64,000 nucleotides of DNA from Theropithecus gelada (GCF_003255815.1 NC_037668.1:15442771-15506770), one strand, 5' to 3'; shown: positions 35,354 to 48,453, numbered from the stretch's first letter. Program-made: numbers and translations. The notes: a model not told the origin generated them from the sequence alone.

Positions 35354-35633
35354 GAGACGGAGTCACGCTCTATTGCCCAGGCTGGAGTGCAGTGGCACAA
35401 TCTCAGTTCGTTGTAACCTCCACCTCCCGGGTTCAAGCAATTCTCCTGCCTCAGCCTCCCAAGTAGCTGGGATTACAGGAACATGCCACCATGCCCAGCT
35501 AATTTTGGTATTTTTAGTAGAGACAGGGTTTCACTATGTTGGCCAGGCTAGTCTCGAACTCCTGACCTTGTGATCCACCGGTCTTGGCCTCCCAACGTGC
35601 TGGGATTACAGGCCTAAGCCACTGCGCCCAGCC
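35325..35633 (-). repeat. Alu
   Basis: Reverse full-length Alu with a T tail of about 29. Confidence 0.94.
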
Positions 35634-36161
35634 AATACTTCATATTTCTTACTATGGCTGGGGTGCCCAGAGAAACAACTATGACAACAGGTGGATTTAG
35701 GATACAACAGGGTGATGTCTGTGCACAGGCAGGAAGGCATTTTTACCGAAGCGGAGTGTGATCAATGTTCACAGCTGTGGCAGCCTGCTCCCCTGAAAGA
35801 TCTTTAATTGGAGAAGAAGTGGCTATGGACAGCTTCACTCTGACCCTGTTAAAAATGCCCAGTTCCTAAGTCACATCCCAATTCTACACATAGACTCAAG
35901 GGTCTGCAGAAACACCCATTACTCTCCCACCTCCCTCCTCATAAATATGTTCATCCTACGGCCTAGGAGAGTCAAGAGTAGTCCGTCAGACACAAAGACA
36001 CTAGTGGTCTCTGTTTATGTATAAATCTTTTTCACCACCTAGAATTCTTCCTTCATTATTTTGTGTCTCTTCCCTCAATTTAAAATCTAATTTTAAAAAA
36101 TCTAACTCAAATATCAAAAATTAGAAACAGCCCCAATGTACATCAATTTGGAGACCAATTT
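35634..36161. other. Intergenic, no feature seen
   Basis: No gene or clear repeat. Confidence 0.5.
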
Positions 36162-36467
36162 GGCTGGTTGTGGTGACTCACATCTGTAATCCTAGCACTT
36201 TGGGAGGCTGAGACAGGTGGATCGCTTGAGCCCAGGAGTTTGAAACCAGCCTGAGCAACAGGGTGAAACTCCGACTCTACCAAAAAAATACAAAAATTAG
36301 CTGGGTGTGGTGGCACACACCTGTAGTCTCAGCTAATCAGGAGGCTGAGGCGGGAGAATACTTTGACCTCAGGAGCCGGAGGTTGCAGTGAGCTGAGATC
36401 ACGCCACTGCACTCCAGCCTGAGAAACACAACGAGACCCTGTCTCAAAAAAAAAAAAAAAAAAAAAA
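36162..36467 (+). repeat. Alu
   Basis: Forward Alu. Flanks are ggagaccaattt / ggagactagttt. Confidence 0.93.
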
Positions 36468-36546
36468 AGGAGACTAGTTTAAATAAATAATGAGAACGCA
36501 CATTCAAACAATGGACTATTAAATAGTTATTCAAAAGAGCAAAGTA

Positions 36547-36842
36547 GGCAGGACATAGTGGCTTACACCTGTAATCCCAATGCTCTGGGAGGTCAACGCA
36601 GGAGGATCACTTGAGGCCAGGGTTTGAGACCAGCCTGGGCAACATAGGGAGATCCCATCTCTATAAAAATTTTAAAAATTATTTGGTCATGGTGGCACAC
36701 CCCTGTAGTCCTAGCTACTTGGAGGCAGGGGCAGGAGGATCCCTTGAGCCTAGGAGTCTGGGGTTACGGTGAGCTATGATTGCACCACTGCAATCCAGCC
36801 TGAGCGATAGACCAAGGCCCTGTCTCTTTAAAAACAAAACCA
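36547..36842 (+). repeat. Alu (old, J-like)
   Basis: Diverged forward Alu. Confidence 0.88.
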
Positions 36843-37026
36843 AAAGTAGATGTAGCAAGACTGCCAAAATACAATGTTAAGTGAATTAGTAAAGGGAAGA
36901 GCAAAGTATATAGTATGTTCCAATTTTTATAAAAGATAAAAATTAAATATAGGCTTACAGTGGCACAAAAAGCTCTAGAATACACAAGAACTGTTAAGAA
37001 TGGCTGACTCTGGTTAGGGAGACACT

Positions 37027-37325
37027 TTTTTTTTTTTTTTTTTTGAGACAGAGTCTCGCTCTGTCGCTCAGGCTGGAGTGCAGTGGTGCGATCTCAGCTC
37101 ACTGCAAGCTCTGCCTCCCGGGTTCACGCCATTCTCCTGCCTCAGCCTCCCGAGTAGCTGGGACTACAGGCGCCCGCCACCACACCTGGCTAATTTTTTG
37201 TATTTTTAGTAGAGACAGGGTTTCACCGTGTTAGCCAGGATGGTCTCAATATCCTGACCTCATGATTCACCCTCCTCAGCCTCCCAAAGTGCTGGGATTA
37301 CAGGCGTGAGCCACCGTGCCCAGCC
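37027..37325 (-). repeat. Alu
   Basis: Reverse Alu flanked by ggagacactttt on both sides. Confidence 0.95.
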
Positions 37326-37719
37326 AAAGGAGACACTTTTCATTGCATGCCTTTAGTGCTGTTTGAATTTTACCATGGCATATATTACTAATTCAATTCA
37401 AACGAAACAAAACAACTTTAACTAAACATGTCTTTCTATCAAAAGCTTTACTTGTCCACCCTACTTCCTAAATATCTCCCAAATCTGATTACCACCCGCT
37501 TCCCACTGCCTCTGCCCCAGCCCAACTACAGGAGTGGACCATGCTTTGCTCCTGAATTCCAAAATCTCAGGGGCATGTTTTCCTTTAAAACATAATTGTT
37601 TAAAAAGAATAGCACCTGGTTATCCAGACTATTTGTTAAACTGAAAACTATCAAAAGGCATATTACCAGTCACACCTGCCTGCAAGCTCTATCCTGCATT
37701 ACAGAGCTGTCTGAAGGTC

Positions 37720-38520
37720 AATTTTGAGTTGTTTGCCCTGAGTGCCAACATTGCTGCTCATGGTTTTGCCTCTACAGGTTCAGGCCATCAACCTCTCTCT
37801 CTTCAACGACTGCAACAGCCTTCTAATTAGTGTCACTAACTCTGTTTCGTATGCCCACACTGCAATCAGAGTGATCTGAAATTTTAAATCTGGCTTGGCG
37901 TGGTGGCTCACACCTGTAATCCCAACACTTTAGGAAGCCGAGGCGGGCATATCACCTAAGGTCAGAAGTTCAAGACCAGCCTGGCCAATATGATGAAACC
38001 CCATCTCTACTAAAAATACAAAAAAAAAAAAAAATTAGCCAGGCATGGTTGTGGGCGCCTGTAATCCCAGCTACTCGGGAAGCTGAGGCAGGAGAATTGC
38101 TTGAACATGGGAGGTGGAGGTTGTAGTGAGTCGAGATCGCGCCATTACACTCCAGCCTGGGCAACAAGAACAAGACTCCGTATCCAAAAAAAGAAAAGTA
38201 AAATTTAAAATCTGATATTTATAGTCCCCACTGCCCTTGAGTTAGAGTCCACCTTCTTTAACACGGTTTACAGGGCCTCTGTGATCCTAGCCACTTCTTT
38301 CTTTAGCCTTGTCCTTCCTCTCCATTCCCCTTATAGACACCTCAGGGCCGCCCCATGCTCTAAACTCCAGCCATACTGCGTATTGGTGAACGTTGTGCCC
38401 TGAATCAGCATTGCTCTCTCTGGTCTCTAACACTCATGCCTGCTGTTTGCTCTTTAGGGATCCCCACTACTCCACAGCTTGACAGCAGAGCAGTGACCAA
38501 AATATATGCTCAGGGAGGCC
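37720..38520 (+). repeat. L2 3' part, split by Alu
   Basis: L2 text: gcaacagccttctaattagt, then agagtccaccttctttaaca and gtttacagggcctctgtgat, which are typical of the L2 3' end. Confidence 0.75.
37892..38187 (+). repeat. Alu
   Basis: Forward Alu inside the L2. Flanks are aaattttaaatctg / aaatttaaaatctg. Confidence 0.93.
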
Positions 38521-38541
38521 AAAGAGATGAAGCTGCAGCTG

Positions 38542-38542
<1 letters not shown>

Positions 38543-38575
<33 letters not shown>

Positions 38576-38859
38576 AGACAATCTCATTCTATTGCCCAGA
38601 CTGGAGTGCAGTGGTGCAGTCTCGGCTCACTGCAACCTCCACCTCCCAGGTTCAAGCAATTCTCGTGCCTCAGCCTCCCGGGTAGCTGGAACTATACAGG
38701 TGCACCATCACGCCCAGCTAATTATTTTTTGTATTTTTTTGTAGAGATAGGGTTTTGCCATGTTGGTCAGTCTGGTCTCGAACTCCTGGCCTCAGGTGAT
38801 CCACCCAGCTCAGCCTCCCAAAGTCCTGAGATTATAGGCGTGAGCCACTGCACCCAGCC
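38543..38859 (-). repeat. Alu
   Basis: Reverse Alu with a T tail of about 32. Confidence 0.93.
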
Positions 38860-39641
38860 AGGCTTGCTTCTCTGAGCCATACCCTTCTCCTGTTGGAACA
38901 AGCATCCTTTCCATTAAAAAGCAATAAATCTCCTCTTAAGTGGCAGATGGTTAAGACTGTTACTTTTGCTTTCAGCAATCCTCTAGAAAAAGAACGAACT
39001 TTAAGATTGAGAACTAACTTCTAGCAGCTATGCAGAAGTTGAGAGGCGACTCGTATTCTTTACATCAAGACCTCCACAAAGGCCCCTTCTGTCATGGAGT
39101 CAAAATTCTAGTGACCCAGGTTCATCCTCAAATGTGTAATGGCTTTCCAAGCCTACTTGGAAACCTGTAAATCACTTGGACTTCACTTCCCCTCCCACCC
39201 TGGGTCCTCCACCCCACCTTGCTTTGGTTTTGCTTGGGGAGAGAGTGGTCTCTACCCAATATGTCTCTCTCCCTATCAGTCTGCAGGATGCTCAGCAGGG
39301 GCACTCCCTGAACATACCTGCTCCCACAGCATGTGCAAAGGCTTCACACTTGGATTGAGGGTTATACATTTCTTCATGGACATCCCCAAACAACACAGAA
39401 CAGAGACAAGGTTTTGTGGTCCTTTTGGAATGTCCACACCATTCCCATTCTTCAAAATCTGTCACACTTCCAGATAGCTCCAGTGAACAATGAACTCTCC
39501 CCCTATGCAGTAGCAGTTGATTATTCGATTTTAACACTGAATTATATATTCTCTTGAACTGTTCTCTAACAACTATGAGGCATTTTCAATGGAAGTTGAA
39601 TGGAAAAATATAAAACTGGGAGTAAAAAGATCTGGCTTGTA
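38860..39641. other. Intergenic, no feature seen
   Basis: Three overlapping short open frames (60-112 codons) around 39139-39557 have no recognisable content. Confidence 0.45.
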
Positions 39642-39931
39642 GGCCAGGCGCAGTGGCTCATGCCCGTAATCCCAGCACTTTGGAAGGCTGAGGCGGGTGG
39701 ATCACCTGAGCTCAGGAGTCCGAGACCAGCCCGGGCAACATGGTGAAACCCCTGTCTCTACTAAAAATAGAAAAACTAGTCGAGTGTCATGGCAGGTGCC
39801 TGTAATCCCAGCTACTCGGGAGACTAAGGCATGAGAATCGCCTGAACCTGGGAGGCGGAGGTTGCAGTGAGCCGAGATCAGGCCATTGCACTCCAGCCTG
39901 GGCAACAGCGCGAGACTCTGTCTCAAAAAAA
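39642..39931 (+). repeat. Alu
   Basis: Forward Alu with a short tail. Confidence 0.93.
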
Positions 39932-41332
39932 AGCTCTGGCCTCTCAAGAGGCCACCACTAACTCTCTGTGTAACCTTGAGCAAGCCAACGTTCTGGGCCT
40001 CAGTGCTCCCCACAGAGTCAGAGGAGGACTGCCGATCTCTAAGGATCTTCCGTGGTCTATGGGTTTATGACTCGAAACCCCTCAAAGTGCAGGAACACAA
40101 GCCACATGCCTTCTCAAGGCCAGACACATACTAGGAGCTCTATTAATACCTGAATAAAAACCACGGATGAAGAGCTTGCCTGGCCCTGGCCTTTCTATAC
40201 CAAACCAACACGCCACGGATCATTGTGTCTTCCCTGGGACAGACCCTCAGAGCCTGCAAGTGATTCTACAACTTCACTGGTACAGATCTATTATTCCTTA
40301 GCTTAGACTTCCATCTCTCCAGATCAACCTTCAGGAAAACTAGGAAACTATCAATAATGATTTCAATTGCTGGCTTCAAATTCACCTTATTTCTCCTACC
40401 CCAGTACACCTTTTTTGGTGGCAGCACTTAGATTCTCATTCAGAAAACAAACACATTCATGTTGTACCAGTGATTTGTTGGGGAAACTGCCTCGGCCCCA
40501 CCACCCAGATCCCCCATGTTCCTACCAAGTAAGCCAAGTGACCATGCGAAGAACTGACTGACACACAGAGGAAACTAATAAACAAAAACAAATAAAAGCA
40601 AATACCTTTCCAGGAATCTCACTTGGAAAACCAAGTATAATGGCAAAAAACAAAACACACAAAAAACAACCAAAAAAAAAAAAAACACCCTAATGTTTTC
40701 AGCGTTGGGGATGTTGGGGGTGTAGACATCTCGAGAGCTGGTTTCCGAAGGCACCGCACCCCACACAATGCGCTACAAGAGCCTCCCGGCTGCTGTGTCA
40801 ATGAAGCCTTTCAGGCCCTCCACACTGCTTCACTTGTTCCCTAAAGTAGTGCTTTCTGGAAGCTAAACTCTCAGCTGGCGAGAACAGTGAACTCTGTGCC
40901 ATTTGTCTATCAACTCCTTTAAAAAGAAAAACCGCCTGTACGGCTGTCTTGCTTTGCATTTTCTATTCTGCACTCCAGTACGCGTAACGACACACAGAGG
41001 AGGCAAGGCGCTCTTTTAACACCGTGAAGAAAGAAGAAATTTGAAAGCACCCAGAAGCCTCTGCTTTCAGCTATTAGAGAAAAGTTTGCATCCCATAGAA
41101 ACCAGCACTAATTTAAAAAAAAAAAAAAAATGTCAGTCCTCAGCCCTGGGAATCAACAATAAGGGACTCTTCAGGGTATGGAATAACAAAAAAATTCAAA
41201 AACAAAAAATAAACATGCATAGCCCATCTATCTTTTCCCAGTCAAATAATACAGCCTTCCAAAATGTAAAAATAGAAATATTTTCACACGTGAATTTTAC
41301 CTCAATAAAGTAATTTTTAAAAAACCTTTTTA
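39932..41332. other. Intergenic, no feature seen
   Basis: 1.4 kb without a recognisable gene or repeat apart from A tracts (40672-40685, 41114-41130). Confidence 0.45.
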
Positions 41333-41643
41333 GCTGGGCACAGTGGCTCACGCCTGCAATCCCAGCCCTTTGGGAGGCCGAGGCGGGCGGATCATGAGGT
41401 CAGGAGTTCAAGATCAGCCTGGCCAAGATGGTGAAACCTCATCTCTACCAAAAATACAAAAAATTAGCCAGGCGTGGTGGTCCACACCTGTAATCCCAGC
41501 TACTCGGGAGGCTGAGGCAGGAGAATCGCTTGAACCCAGGAGGCAGAGGTTGCATTGGGCCAAGATTGAGCCACTGCACTACAGCCTGGGCAATAAGAGC
41601 CAAACTCCATCTCAAAAAAAAAAAAAAGAAAAGAAAAGAAAAC
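41333..41643 (+). repeat. Alu
   Basis: Forward Alu with an A-rich (AAAAG)n tail. Confidence 0.93.
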
Positions 41644-41950
41644 AGGAGGTGTCTTCCATAATTCCAAATACAGTATTGTTAAATATTAATGTATTATGTC
41701 CAAATAGTTCAGTGAATTTCAAGTTTTCATCCAGATGAGTGGAGTTCTTCAAATTCATTCAACTAATAAATATTCCTTGAGCATCTACTAGGCATTTTTA
41801 CAAGTAACAACAAAAGTAGACAAAATTTGCTGTCTTTATGGACTCTGTATTCTAGTAGAGGGCAGAAAAGTCAGTGACCAATAAAAGCCAGTGACCAACA
41901 CTTGCGTTTTTTAGATGACTTATTCTTGGGTATTTAAAAGAGATCTTGGA

Positions 41951-42267
41951 CCGGGTGTGGTGGCTCACACCTAATCCCAGCACTTTGGGAGGCCGAGATG
42001 GGCGGATCACGAGGTCAGGAGATTGAGACCATCCTGGCTAGCATGGTGAAACCCCGTCTCTACTAAAAATACAAAAAAAAAATTAGCCAGACGTGGTGGC
42101 GGGCGCCTGTAGTCCCAGCTACTCGGGAGGCTGAGGCAGGAGAATGGCATGAACCTGGGAGGCAGAGGTTGCAGTGAGCCGAGATTGCGCCACTGCACTC
42201 CAGTCTGGGCAACAGAGCAAGACTCTGTCTCAAAATAAATAAATAAATTAATTAATTAATTAATTAA
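41951..42267 (+). repeat. Alu with (TAAA)n(AATT)n tail
   Basis: First of two Alus at one target. AAAAGAGATCTTGGA precedes it (about 41936) and follows it (about 42266). Confidence 0.94.
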
Positions 42268-42280
42268 AAGAGATCTTGGA

Positions 42281-42571
42281 CCGAGCGGTGGCTCGTGTCT
42301 GTAATCCCAGCATGTTGGGAGGCTGAGGCGGGCGAATCAATTGAGGTCAGGAGTTCGAGACCAGCCTGGCTAACATGGTAAAACTCCGCTTCTACTAAAA
42401 ATACAAAAAATTAGCCAGGCGTATTGGCACATGCCTGTAATCCCAGGTACTCTAGAGGCTGAGGCAGGAGAACTGCTTGAACCTGGGAGAGGGAGGTTGC
42501 AGTGAGCTGAGATTGCGCCATGGCACTCTGGCTTGGGCAACAAGAGCGAAACTCCGTCTGAAAAAAAAAAA
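42281..42571 (+). repeat. Alu
   Basis: Second Alu at the same target. A third target copy AAAAGATCTTGAA follows its tail. Confidence 0.93.
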
Positions 42572-42802
42572 AGATCTTGAAAGGAAGTTAAAAAATTATA
42601 CGAGTCTGTTATTTTCCTAGTCTTTTCTCCACTCCAAAGGAAGATACACCTAATTGGTATTCCTCACCACTACAACAATCAGGACCACTGGAGTGAGAGG
42701 GAAAGAAACTATACAAGGATGTGTTTAAAGCTCATTACTTAAACAAAATGAAAACATAAGATCCAAAGAGTTCTTTTTATATTTGTTTAAGAGCTTCAGA
42801 AA

Positions 42803-42930
42803 GGCTGGGCAGGCTGGCACATGCCTGTTGTCCTAGCTATTTGGGAGACTGAGGCAGGAGGATAGCTTAAGCCCAGGAATTTGTATCCACCCCGGGCAAC
42901 ATAGTGAGGCCTCATTTCAAAAAAAAAAAG
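42803..42930 (+). repeat. Alu monomer (FLAM-like)
   Basis: A single arm of 128 bases with its own A tail. Confidence 0.75.
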
Positions 42931-43072
42931 GAAAGAAAAAAGGGTTTTAGAAAATATAATCTGATGCAACAGATTATAGAGTTTTGCATTTTTAAAAAAT
43001 AGATCTAACTGATAAGACAGCAAAAAATGAGTATGCGGAACCCAGCAATTTCATTCCACATACACACTAGAG

Positions 43073-43375
43073 CAGTAATCAGCAAACATTTTCTGCATAG
43101 AATTAGATATCAGATATTTTAGGCTTTGAACACCAGCCAGTCTCTGTTACAACTACTCACTAGGCCTGAAAACAGCCTTAGGTAATATATAAATGCATGA
43201 GCATGGCTGTTCCAATAATACTTATGGACACTGCAACTTGAATTTTCATGTGTCATAAAATATTAGTCTTTCCATTTTTAAAAGCCATTCAGAAATGTAA
43301 AAACCACCTTAGTGTTCGGGTCATACAAAAAAAGGTGGAAGGTCCACAGGCCAGACCACGGTTTGCCAATCCCTG
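43073..43375. mobile_element. Non-autonomous hAT-type DNA transposon (MER1/Charlie-like)
   Basis: The terminal inverted repeats are CAGTAATCAGCAAAC and GTTTGCCAATCCCTG. The interior reads attttaggctttgaacacc and gtctctgttacaactactca, a familiar MER-element text. Flanking octamers cactagag / ctttaaag are a degraded 8-bp target duplication. Confidence 0.75.
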
Positions 43376-43393
43376 CTTTAAAGGACTCTTACA

Positions 43394-43691
43394 GGCCAGG
43401 CACAGTGGCTCACGCCTGTAATCCCAGCACTTTGGGAGGCCAAGGTGGGCAGATCACATGAGGCCAGGAGTTCAAGACCAGCCTGGCCAACATAGTGAAA
43501 CCTGTCTCTACTAAAAATACAAAAATTAGCTGAGTGCGGTGCCGCGTGTCTGTAATCCCAGCTACTTGGGAGGCTGAGGCACGAGAACCACTTGAACCCA
43601 GGAGGCACAGGTTGCAGTGAGCCGAAGTCGTGCCACTGCATTCCAGCCTGGGTGACAGAGCAAGAGTCTGTCTTAAAAATAAACAAAAAAA
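43394..43691 (+). repeat. Alu
   Basis: Forward Alu. Flanks are aaggactcttaca / aaggaactcttaca. Confidence 0.95.
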
Positions 43692-43955
43692 AGGAACTCT
43701 TACATACACATAACTCAACTACATATAAGAATGTTCATAACATCATTATGTGAATTAGCAAGTATGCAGATACCAAAAATGTTGGTAGACAAAAACTGGA
43801 GTTACATGTATCAACATGGATGATCTTACAAACGTATTTAAGAGAAAACACAAATTACAGAAGAACAGTTATAATGTCATTTATATACAAATTTTAAATA
43901 TGCAGAAATTATATATTACTGGGCATATTTAACATATATAATAAAAGTCTGAAGA

Positions 43956-44247
43956 GGCCATGCATGGTGGCTCATGCCTGTAATCCCAGCACTTTGGGAG
44001 GCTGAGGCAGGTGGATCACTTGAGGTCAGGAGTTCAAGAGTAGCCTGGCCAACATGGCGAAACCCCATCTCTACTAAAAATGCAAAAATTAGCCAGGCGT
44101 GTTGTTGTTCGCCTGTAACCGCAGCTACTCAGGAGACTGAGGCAGGAGAATCACTGAACCTGGGAGGCAGAGGATGCAGTAAGCTGAGATTGCACCACTG
44201 CACTCCAGCCTGGGCAACAGAGTAAGACTCTGTCTCAAAAACAAAAA
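43956..44247 (+). repeat. Alu
   Basis: Full-length forward Alu. Confidence 0.93.
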
Positions 44248-44459
44248 GGAATGCTCCACATCAAACTCATTTACCTGGAAATGACGGCAGCAGGGAGGCA
44301 GGAGAAGGATACAATTGGAGAAGGGTGCACAGGGGGCTTCAACTGCATTGTTGATGTTTCATTTTTTAAGCTGAGTGACAAGTAGATCAATGTCCATTCT
44401 TGATACCACTCTGTACCTTAAATATTTAATAATAAATAAAAAGAAATGCGCAGTTTTGG

Positions 44460-44708
44460 GGTTTTTTTTTTTTGTTTTTTTTTTTAGATAGAGTCTCGCT
44501 CTGTCACCCAGACTGGAGTACAGTGGCGTGATCTGGGCTCACTCCCAGATCCTGAGGAGCTGGGACTACAGGTGTGCACCACCATGCCTGACTAATGTTT
44601 GTATTTTTAGTAGAGACGGGGTTTTACCATGTTGGCCAGGCTGGTCTCGAACTCCTGCCATCGTCTCCCAAAGTGCTGGGATTACAGGCATGAGCCACTG
44701 CGCCCCAC
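44460..44708 (-). repeat. Alu with internal deletion
   Basis: Reverse Alu lacking part of the right-monomer region and about 15 bases of the left. Both ends are present. Confidence 0.9.
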
Positions 44709-44856
44709 TAGGAATGTGTAGATTTAATGTGAATTTAGCAAATGGTTTGTCCTATTTGAGGGCACAGGTGAGGTCAACTTTTATTAACATATCCAAAAAC
44801 TTGGTTTGAGCCTAGATTTCTGACACTAAAAACAAAAAATGCTTCATTTGTTTCTT

Positions 44857-45163
44857 TTTTTTTTCTTTTTTCTTTTTTTTTAAGAAACGGAGTCTCGCTC
44901 TGTCGCCCAGGCTGGAGTGCGGTGGTGCGATCTTGACTCACTGCAAGCTCCGCCTCCCTGGTTCATGCCATTCTCCTGCCTCAGCCTCCTGAGTAGCTGA
45001 GACTACAGGCACCCACCACCACACCCAGCTAATTTTTGTATTTTTAGCAGAGACAGGGTTTCACCGTGTTAGCCAGGATGGTCTCAATCTCCTGACCTCA
45101 TGATCCGCCCGCCTCAGCCTCCCAAAGTGCTGGGATTACAGGCGTGAGCCACCACGCCCGGCC
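44857..45163 (-). repeat. Alu
   Basis: Reverse Alu flanked by atttgtttc on both sides. Confidence 0.94.
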
Positions 45164-45303
45164 TATTTGTTTCGTTTTTTAAAATTGGACTGAACCTTAG
45201 GAGAAAACAGAAAATTGTACTGCGTTATTGCATAGCTAGCTAATGTAAATAGCTGCAAGCAACAAACTAGATATTATTGATCCGTTTCAAAAGAGCTGAG
45301 TCA

Positions 45304-45607
45304 GGCTGGACTCGGTGGCTCATGCCTGTAATCCCAGCACTTTGGGAGGCCGAGGCAGGTGGATCATCTGAGGTCAGGAGTTCGAGACCAGCCTGGCCAA
45401 GATGGTGAAACCCCATGTCTACAACAAAAAAATACAAAAATTAGCCGGGCATGGTAGCGTGTGCCTGTAGTCCCAGCTACTGTGGAGGCTGAGGCACAAG
45501 AATCGCTTGAACCCGGTAGGCGGAAGTTGCAGTGAGCCGCGCCGAGATTGCACCACTGCACTCCCAGCCTGGGCAATAGAGTGAGACTTCGTCTCAAAAC
45601 AAAAAAA
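45304..45607 (+). repeat. Alu
   Basis: Forward Alu with AAAAGAGCTGAGTCAG duplicated on both sides. Confidence 0.96.
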
Positions 45608-46208
45608 GAGCTGAGTCAGATTCTGACTTGTCTAATGGACTCAGTCGTGATGTTTTCCCTGTCTGCTCCAAGTTCCCCTGTTCCAGACACATCTCCCACA
45701 GCATTATAATGATCTACATGCCCTAGGAATAGCGACTTTCCATCATCTGCCTCCTCAGAGCAAATAGAAGTGTAAGTGGCAATGACGTTAGTGTTTCTGT
45801 GTGTGAGAACCTAGTGCGAACTTTCCCCTTTCTCTGGCAAAAGCTCACAAGCCACTATTATAGAGAAGCAGAAGAAAAACCGCTTGTTCTGCTTTTCCTG
45901 ACCTCAAAAGCAGCAGTTGTTAAAACTCTTAAAAAAAAAAAAAAAAAAAAAAAGATGGGGTCTTGCTGTGCTGCCCAAACAGGTCTCCATCTCCTGGGCT
46001 CAAGCGGAGCTGGGACTGCAGGCACACCACCACACCAAGCAAAACTGTCTTTTGATTTAAAATTACTTAAATGCTTCTTTAAGGGTCTCCTGTAGTCACT
46101 TAGCTTCTAGTTACCTAAATCACCAGCTTTTTTTTTTTTTCCTTCAAAGACCCCCATAGTAACATCTGTTGCAACTATCAGGCAGGTACTGCCCTCTAGT
46201 GTTTATAC
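45608..46208. other. Intergenic with a poor Alu-like scrap
   Basis: An A24 tract at about 45931-45953 is followed by a scrambled Alu-like text (gatggggtcttgctgtgctg) to about 46040. No gene. Confidence 0.4.
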
Positions 46209-46512
46209 TTTTTTTTTTTTTTTTTTTTTTGAGACAGAGTCTCGCTCTGCCGTTCAGGCTGGAGTGCAGTGGCCCGATCTCAGCTCACTGCAAGCTCCGC
46301 CTCCCGGGTTGACGCCATTCTCCTGCCTCAGCCTCCCGAGTAGCTGGGACTACAGGCGCCCGCCACCACGCCCGGCTAGTTTTTTGTATTTTTTAGTAGA
46401 GGTGGGGTTTCACCGTGTTAGTCAGGATGGTCTCGATCTCCTGACCTCGTGATCCGCCCGTCTCGGCCTCCCAAAGTGCTGGGATTACAGGCTTGAGCCA
46501 CCGCGCCCGGCC
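46209..46512 (-). repeat. AluY, young Old World monkey type
   Basis: Reverse AluY flanked by gtgtttatactttt on both sides. Confidence 0.96.
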
Positions 46513-46611
46513 GTGTTTATACTTTTATAATAAAAATTTTTAAACCCTACCCTTTTAACTGACCACAAAGCATGGAAAATCTGTCAAAAATTAAATAACA
46601 TCCTATTAACC

Positions 46612-46815
46612 CAAGATTTTTCACCTTCACGCTACTGGCATTCTGATCATCCTGTGTTGCGGGGCTGTCTTGTGCACTGTGGGGTGTCTGGCAGCACCCC
46701 TGGCGTCTGCCCACTTGATGCAGTAACTCCCACACACACCCCAGTGTGACACCAACACCTCCGGACATAGGTCAGTGTCCCCAGGGGAACAAAATCACCC
46801 GTGCTTGAGATCCAC
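46612..46815 (-). mobile_element. hAT-type MER20-like element
   Basis: In reverse orientation it shows the MER20-like pattern: an end near ccactgg, cccaggggaaca, then acgctactggcattctg. Diverged, with no clear target duplication. Confidence 0.6.
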
Positions 46816-47170
46816 TGGATTAGCCGAAAGGTTGTCGAAAACCTTCACAGTAGACCTGAAAATTATAAGGGAAAAGGGCTTCTCTGGGCTAATTCCTTTG
46901 AGTGAGATAAAGAACTTCATTTCTGTGTGAAAAACAAGGAGGTAGAGAATTAAGATTTTCAGCTCCCCACCTCCACTTTCCCACAAAGTCCTGTCCATTG
47001 GGACATTTTTACACCTTTAGTTTTCTGTTCCAGCTTTACCTCTTAGACCTCTGCACTTCCTTTCAAAGTGCATCGCAAACAAAGCTTGACCTTCTAGCCA
47101 AATGCAGTGAATGTGGTAGGGAAAAGGAAGAAGGGAGGTCTGAGCATTTGTACTCGAAAACAGGGCTCTC

Positions 47171-47453
47171 ACCGGATGCGGTGGCTCATGCCTGTAATCC
47201 CTGCACTTTGGGAGGCAGAGGTGGGCAGGAGTTCAAGACCAGCCTTGGCAACATGGCAAAATCCCATCTCTACTAAAAATACAAAATTAGCCGGGTTCGG
47301 TGGCAGGTGCTTGTAATCCCAGCTATTCTGGAGGCTGAGGCGCAAGAATCCCTTGAGCCTGGGAAGCAGGGAGGCTGCAGTGAGCCAAGATTGCCCCACT
47401 GCACTCCAGCCTGGGCAAAAGGGCAAGGCTCTGTCTCAAAAAAAAAAAAAAGA
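47171..47453 (+). repeat. Alu
   Basis: Forward Alu with a short internal deletion near 47225. Confidence 0.92.
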
Positions 47454-47551
47454 AAAGAAAGGGAGGGGGGCTCTAGCAAAGCACTGAGGCTCAGCATTAA
47501 TAATACAGCCAACCAGGAACCTGTATTGATTGTCAGCCTAATACGAAAATT

Positions 47552-47851
47552 TCTTTTTTTTTTTTTTTTGAGACGGAGTCTTGCTCTGTCACCCAGGCTG
47601 GAGTGCAGTGGCCGGATCTCAGCTCACTGCAAGCTCCGCCTCCCGGGTTCATGCCATTCTCCTGCCTCAGCCTCCCGAGTAGCTGGGACTACAGGCACCC
47701 GCCACCTCGCCCGGCTAGTTTTTTGTAATTTTTAGTAGAGATGGGGTTTCACCGTGTTAGCCAGGATGGTCTCGATCTCCTGACCTCGTGATCCGCCCGT
47801 CTCGGCCTCCCAAAGTGCTGGGATTACAGGCTTGAGCCACCGCGCCCGGCC
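47552..47851 (-). repeat. AluY, young Old World monkey type
   Basis: Reverse AluY. Flanks are acgaaaatttct / acgaaaattct. Confidence 0.96.
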
Positions 47852-47989
47852 ACGAAAATTCTTATAAAATATCAAAACAAGTTTCAAATCTGGCTTTTAG
47901 AAAGCTATTTAGGAGGGTTTATTCTAATCTGCTATGAATGATTATTCCTCATACAAATGCATTATACTTATAAACCTTAGTTCTGTGGG

Positions 47990-48299
47990 TTTTTTTGTTT
48001 TTGTTTTTGTTTTTGTTTTCAGACGGAGTCTCACTCTGTCACCCAGGCTGGAGTGCAGTGGCGCGATCTTGGCTCACTGCAACCTCCGTCTCCCGGGTTC
48101 AAGCAATTCTCCTGCCTCAGCCTCCCGAGTAGCTGGGATTACAGACGTCCGCCACAACACCCGGCTAATTTTTGTATTTTTGGTAGAGATGGGGTTTCAC
48201 CATGTTGGCCAGGATGGTCTCAATCTCTTGACCTCGTGATCCGCCTGCCTCAGCCTTCCAAAGTGCTGGGATTACAGGCGTGAGCCACCGTGCGCGGCT
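47990..48299 (-). repeat. Alu
   Basis: Reverse Alu with a (TTTTTG)n tail. Flanks are gttctgtggg / gttctgtgaa. Confidence 0.93.
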
Positions 48300-48453
48300 G
48301 GTTCTGTGAATTTTAACACTTGCAAATTACTGAGAACTTGTTATTTAAAAAATAAAAAAGGAGTTTGGACTGTCACTAACTTCCTCCCCTCAACAAATTT
48401 CTCACTGACTTAGTTGATTTCACTAAAGAACTAAACAAAAAATAAGAATATTC

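Noticed and set aside
45931..46040. Possible Alu monomer after an A24 tract
   Set aside because: The sequence is only loosely Alu-like, and the A tract is on the wrong side for its orientation. It may be a scrambled remnant and is not called.
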